Source: Zygnema cylindricum
Taxonomy: Eukaryota > Streptophyta > Zygnematophyceae > Zygnematales > Zygnemataceae
Length of the DNA: 20,577 bases
Assembly (NCBI GenBank): GCA_037447655.1
Contig: JBBHKE010000053.1
Coordinates: 118,780 to 139,356, forward strand
Direction: 5' to 3'
Below the pieces are notes generated by a model. The model was not told the origin of the DNA. It made no database searches and saw only the letters and a list, made by a program, of their open reading frames with translations. Shown here in pieces: positions 18,881 through 20,577 of the stretch. Within the stretch, counting starts at the first letter, position 1. Every line of letters begins with the position of its first letter. Position numbers and translations under genes: made by a program.

Positions 18881-19440
18881 TTACTTTCAATTAATTCTCT
18901 CTTCGAAACTCTCTCTTGTCTTCCGATCTTTTTTTCCTCCACCGCAACCTTTTTTTTTCCCTTGCCTTCTTCTTCTTTCTCCCCCTCGCCAAAATTCTTC
19001 CCAAACAGGACCTGAATTTGTTTCTCTCTCTTTACCGATTCAACCAGTTTCCTTGACCTTACCAATCTTTCCTTCGTCTTCCCTCTCCATTTTCTCCCCT
19101 CCCAATCTTTTTTTCCCCCCTTTTCCGGGTGATTGTATTTTTTCCATCGATCCTCACTCTCCCACTACCACTTTTTCCCCCACTGCCTCTAAATATGATT
19201 TTTTTTTGCCCCCCTTTCCGTTACTATTCTCTCTCACCTTTCCTTGCCCTCTTTATCCCTCAATCTTATACCCTTCGATCCCCCTCGTCGAAACCATGCA
19301 CGGCTTTTGCGGCCCGCTTTCTCGCCTTGTGGAAACCATAGGTCATGCGTCCCTCGCGTGTGCATATTAAACTAGCGCCTCTACCTCTCTAATTTTCGTT
19401 GATCTCTCTCTCAAAGCCGCTCTCAAAAGACCTAAACCTC
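18881..19440 (+). pseudogene. Copia linker remnant, plus strand
   Basis: A Ser/Pro/Phe-rich frame (open 18843-19370) lies between integrase and RNase H. It is homologous in order and wording to 15639-16094 on the minus strand (YPSIPLVETMHGF against FIPSIPFSKTVHDL, and the shared ASLAC motif). It is coded largely by C/T-rich DNA. Confidence 0.55.
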
Positions 19441-19514
19441 CAACTCTAGAACAGCGTTGTTGACGCAGAATACTTTCGCCTACACAACCCTGGATAACAT
19501 GTTGGGTGGTTTTT

Positions 19515-20181
19515 TTAGCAACATTCTCCGGACCATCTTGATGCCGCTAAACTAGTTTTTTGTTATTTGCAAGGCATTAAATCCCTCTGCCTCACTTAAT
19601 CATCTTTTGGTTCCACTACCCACTTCGACTTTTTCGATTCAGATTAGGCCTAAGATGAGCTATCACGTTGTTGCACTATTAGCTCATCTTCTGGTTCCAC
19701 TACCTTTTTTGACTTTTTTGATTCAGATTAGGCCTATGACGAGCTATCACGCTGTTCGCTATTGGCTCGTGTTTTTGGGCAATGGGTTTATTTCTTTGTC
19801 TTGCACGAAACAACTTACTACCGATACCGCTTGCTCTAGTACTTGGGCCTAATATATGGATGCTTGCCATGCAACCTAGGAGGTTGTCTGGTTACGCTCT
19901 CTTCTCGCCAATCTCGGCTTTCCTCCTTCCACTCCCACTTTCATATTTTGCGACTCCTAAAGCGCCCTCGCCTTGATCAAAAATCCAGTTCATCATAAAC
20001 GCACCAAGGATATTGACATCCAATATCACTATTTTCAAGAGCATGTCGAGATGGCACCCTTCAATAACTCTATGTGAAATATGCGTATCAAGTGGCCGAT
20101 TTTCTTACCAAGTCTCTTCATCGGCCTCATTTTGAACACCATCGTTTCTCCTCCGGCATTCCTCCTCCTCTTTCCTCCTAG
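19515..20181 (+). pseudogene. Copia RNase H remnant with internal 84-bp duplication
   Basis: RNase H removes the RNA strand during reverse transcription. HLDAAKLVFCYLQG (about 19535-19576) matches the 'HLDAAKRILRYLKG' lead-in. The acidic DSD-x-A-x-DELS motif occurs twice, in copies at 19601-19684 and 19685-19767. LVFLGNGFISLS, ACHAT, NPVHHKRTKDIDIQYHYFQE (about 19984-20043) and VADFLTKSL are all recognisable family signatures. Several stops and frame changes separate them, including a TAG in both copies of the DSD motif where Trp is usual. The final stop is TAG at 20179. Confidence 0.85.
19601..19767 (+). repeat. Tandem 84-bp duplication within the RNase H remnant
   Basis: CATCTT(T/C)TGGTTCCACTACC starts at 19601 and again at 19685. 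Both copies continue through GATTCAGATTAGGCCTA and GAGCTATCACG. The 84-bp period is exactly 28 codons, so the duplication is in frame, although both copies contain stops. Confidence 0.85.
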
Positions 20182-20232
20182 TTTCCAAATTTCCTTTCTC
20201 TTTTCATCTAAAATATTTTTTGTAGTTTTAGC

Positions 20233-20241
20233 TTAAGGGGG
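20233..20241 (+). promoter_or_regulatory. Polypurine tract of the copia element
   Basis: The run AAGGGGG, at about 20235-20241, lies directly before the TG that starts the LTR. This is the usual place and form of the plus-strand primer for reverse transcription in copia elements. Confidence 0.75.
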
Positions 20242-20577
20242 TGTAAAAGGTAATTTGGTGTTTTGTTAGTCTACCTTAGCCTCATTTGTCCTAAGACTAC
20301 TTACCATATTCCACTTGATAGAGCTACATCCACTTTAGCTTTTTTTTCCCTAAGTCAACTTGTCCGTACTCCACTTATTCAGGTGCGGTCTCCAACTTGT
20401 ACGTTAGCACTTTTCTTTCTTTTTCTTTCTTTTCTACCGTCTGTTAACTTCGACTAATAGATTTGGTTTTTAATTAGAGGTCCAAATCTCGCTCCATGAA
20501 ACGTTTCACATGACTATCCACAGTAATTAGCTTTGTAATAATTTGTATAAAAAGATTGTTTTGTTTTATAAAATTAT
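20242..20577 (+). mobile_element. 3' LTR of copia element (LTR B), cut by window end
   Basis: It starts TGTAAAAGGTAATTTGG right after the polypurine tract and aligns with 14475-14846 to the last base of the window, AAAATTAT. It should therefore end within a few bases outside the window. The TATA box seen in LTR A is mutated here (CTCCATGAAACG near 20492). The roughly 75% similarity to LTR A implies great age, or that the two LTRs come from different insertions. Confidence 0.8.

Larger units (their letters stand above)
17430..20181 (+). mobile_element. Ty1/copia pol remnant, plus strand
   Basis: In order along the plus strand there is a protease remnant (17631 onward), GAG-pre-integrase, integrase, a Ser/Pro-rich linker, RNase H and a final stop at 20179. 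A polypurine tract and 3' LTR follow. Reverse transcriptase is essentially absent: after the linker, sequence jumps at about 19440-19517 to the 'HLDAAK' region that begins the RNase H segment. No gag is recognisable upstream, because the minus-strand remnant occupies that place. Many stops and shifts make it non-functional. Confidence 0.8.

Overview
The window looks like repeat-rich nuclear DNA from a eukaryote, most likely a green plant or alga. It is AT-rich and I find no convincing intact protein-coding gene. The only genes I can call with confidence are two copies of U1 snRNA. Their 5' domain (GGGGUCAAU, then GGCCUAG) and upstream signals (a USE-like ATCCCACA box about 70 nt upstream and a TATA-like box 30 nt upstream) match my recollection of land-plant U1 genes. 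Degenerate Ty1/copia retrotransposon remnants and long G/A microsatellites fit a large, transposon-loaded genome. A charophyte alga is one possibility, but the species cannot be fixed from this sequence.

Layout. Bases 1-2470 are anonymous AT-rich DNA with small tandem and degenerate repeats and a pyrimidine-rich patch. Bases 2478-3865 hold a pyrimidine tract and then a polypurine tract of about 1.1 kb. Bases 3865-9645 and 10594-13905 are two diverged, direct-orientation copies of one noncoding segment, each carrying one U1 gene (6994-7155 and 12417-12578). The copies differ by insertions. Copy A alone has about 1.7 kb containing a TGTTCAA heptamer array and a GC-rich island, and a separate insertion of about 297 bp flanked by AGTA. 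Copy B alone has a 236-bp terminal-inverted-repeat element sitting between U1 and its distal upstream block. Between the copies (9646-10594) lie a lysine-rich degenerate reading frame and a pyrimidine/purine tract that can fold back.

Bases 14475-20577 are a decayed Ty1/copia complex. Two LTR-like sequences in the same orientation (14475-14846 and 20242 to the window end) enclose two pol remnants facing in opposite directions. The minus-strand remnant (14850-17410) keeps integrase, linker and reverse transcriptase but no RNase H. The plus-strand remnant (17430-20181) keeps protease, integrase, linker and RNase H but has lost most of its reverse transcriptase. Both integrases carry Asn in place of the first catalytic Asp and Lys in place of the catalytic Glu, so neither should be active.

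Functionally, the only product the window is likely to make is U1 snRNA, the splicing RNA that pairs with 5' splice sites. Everything else is repeat, transposon debris or sequence with no recognisable role.
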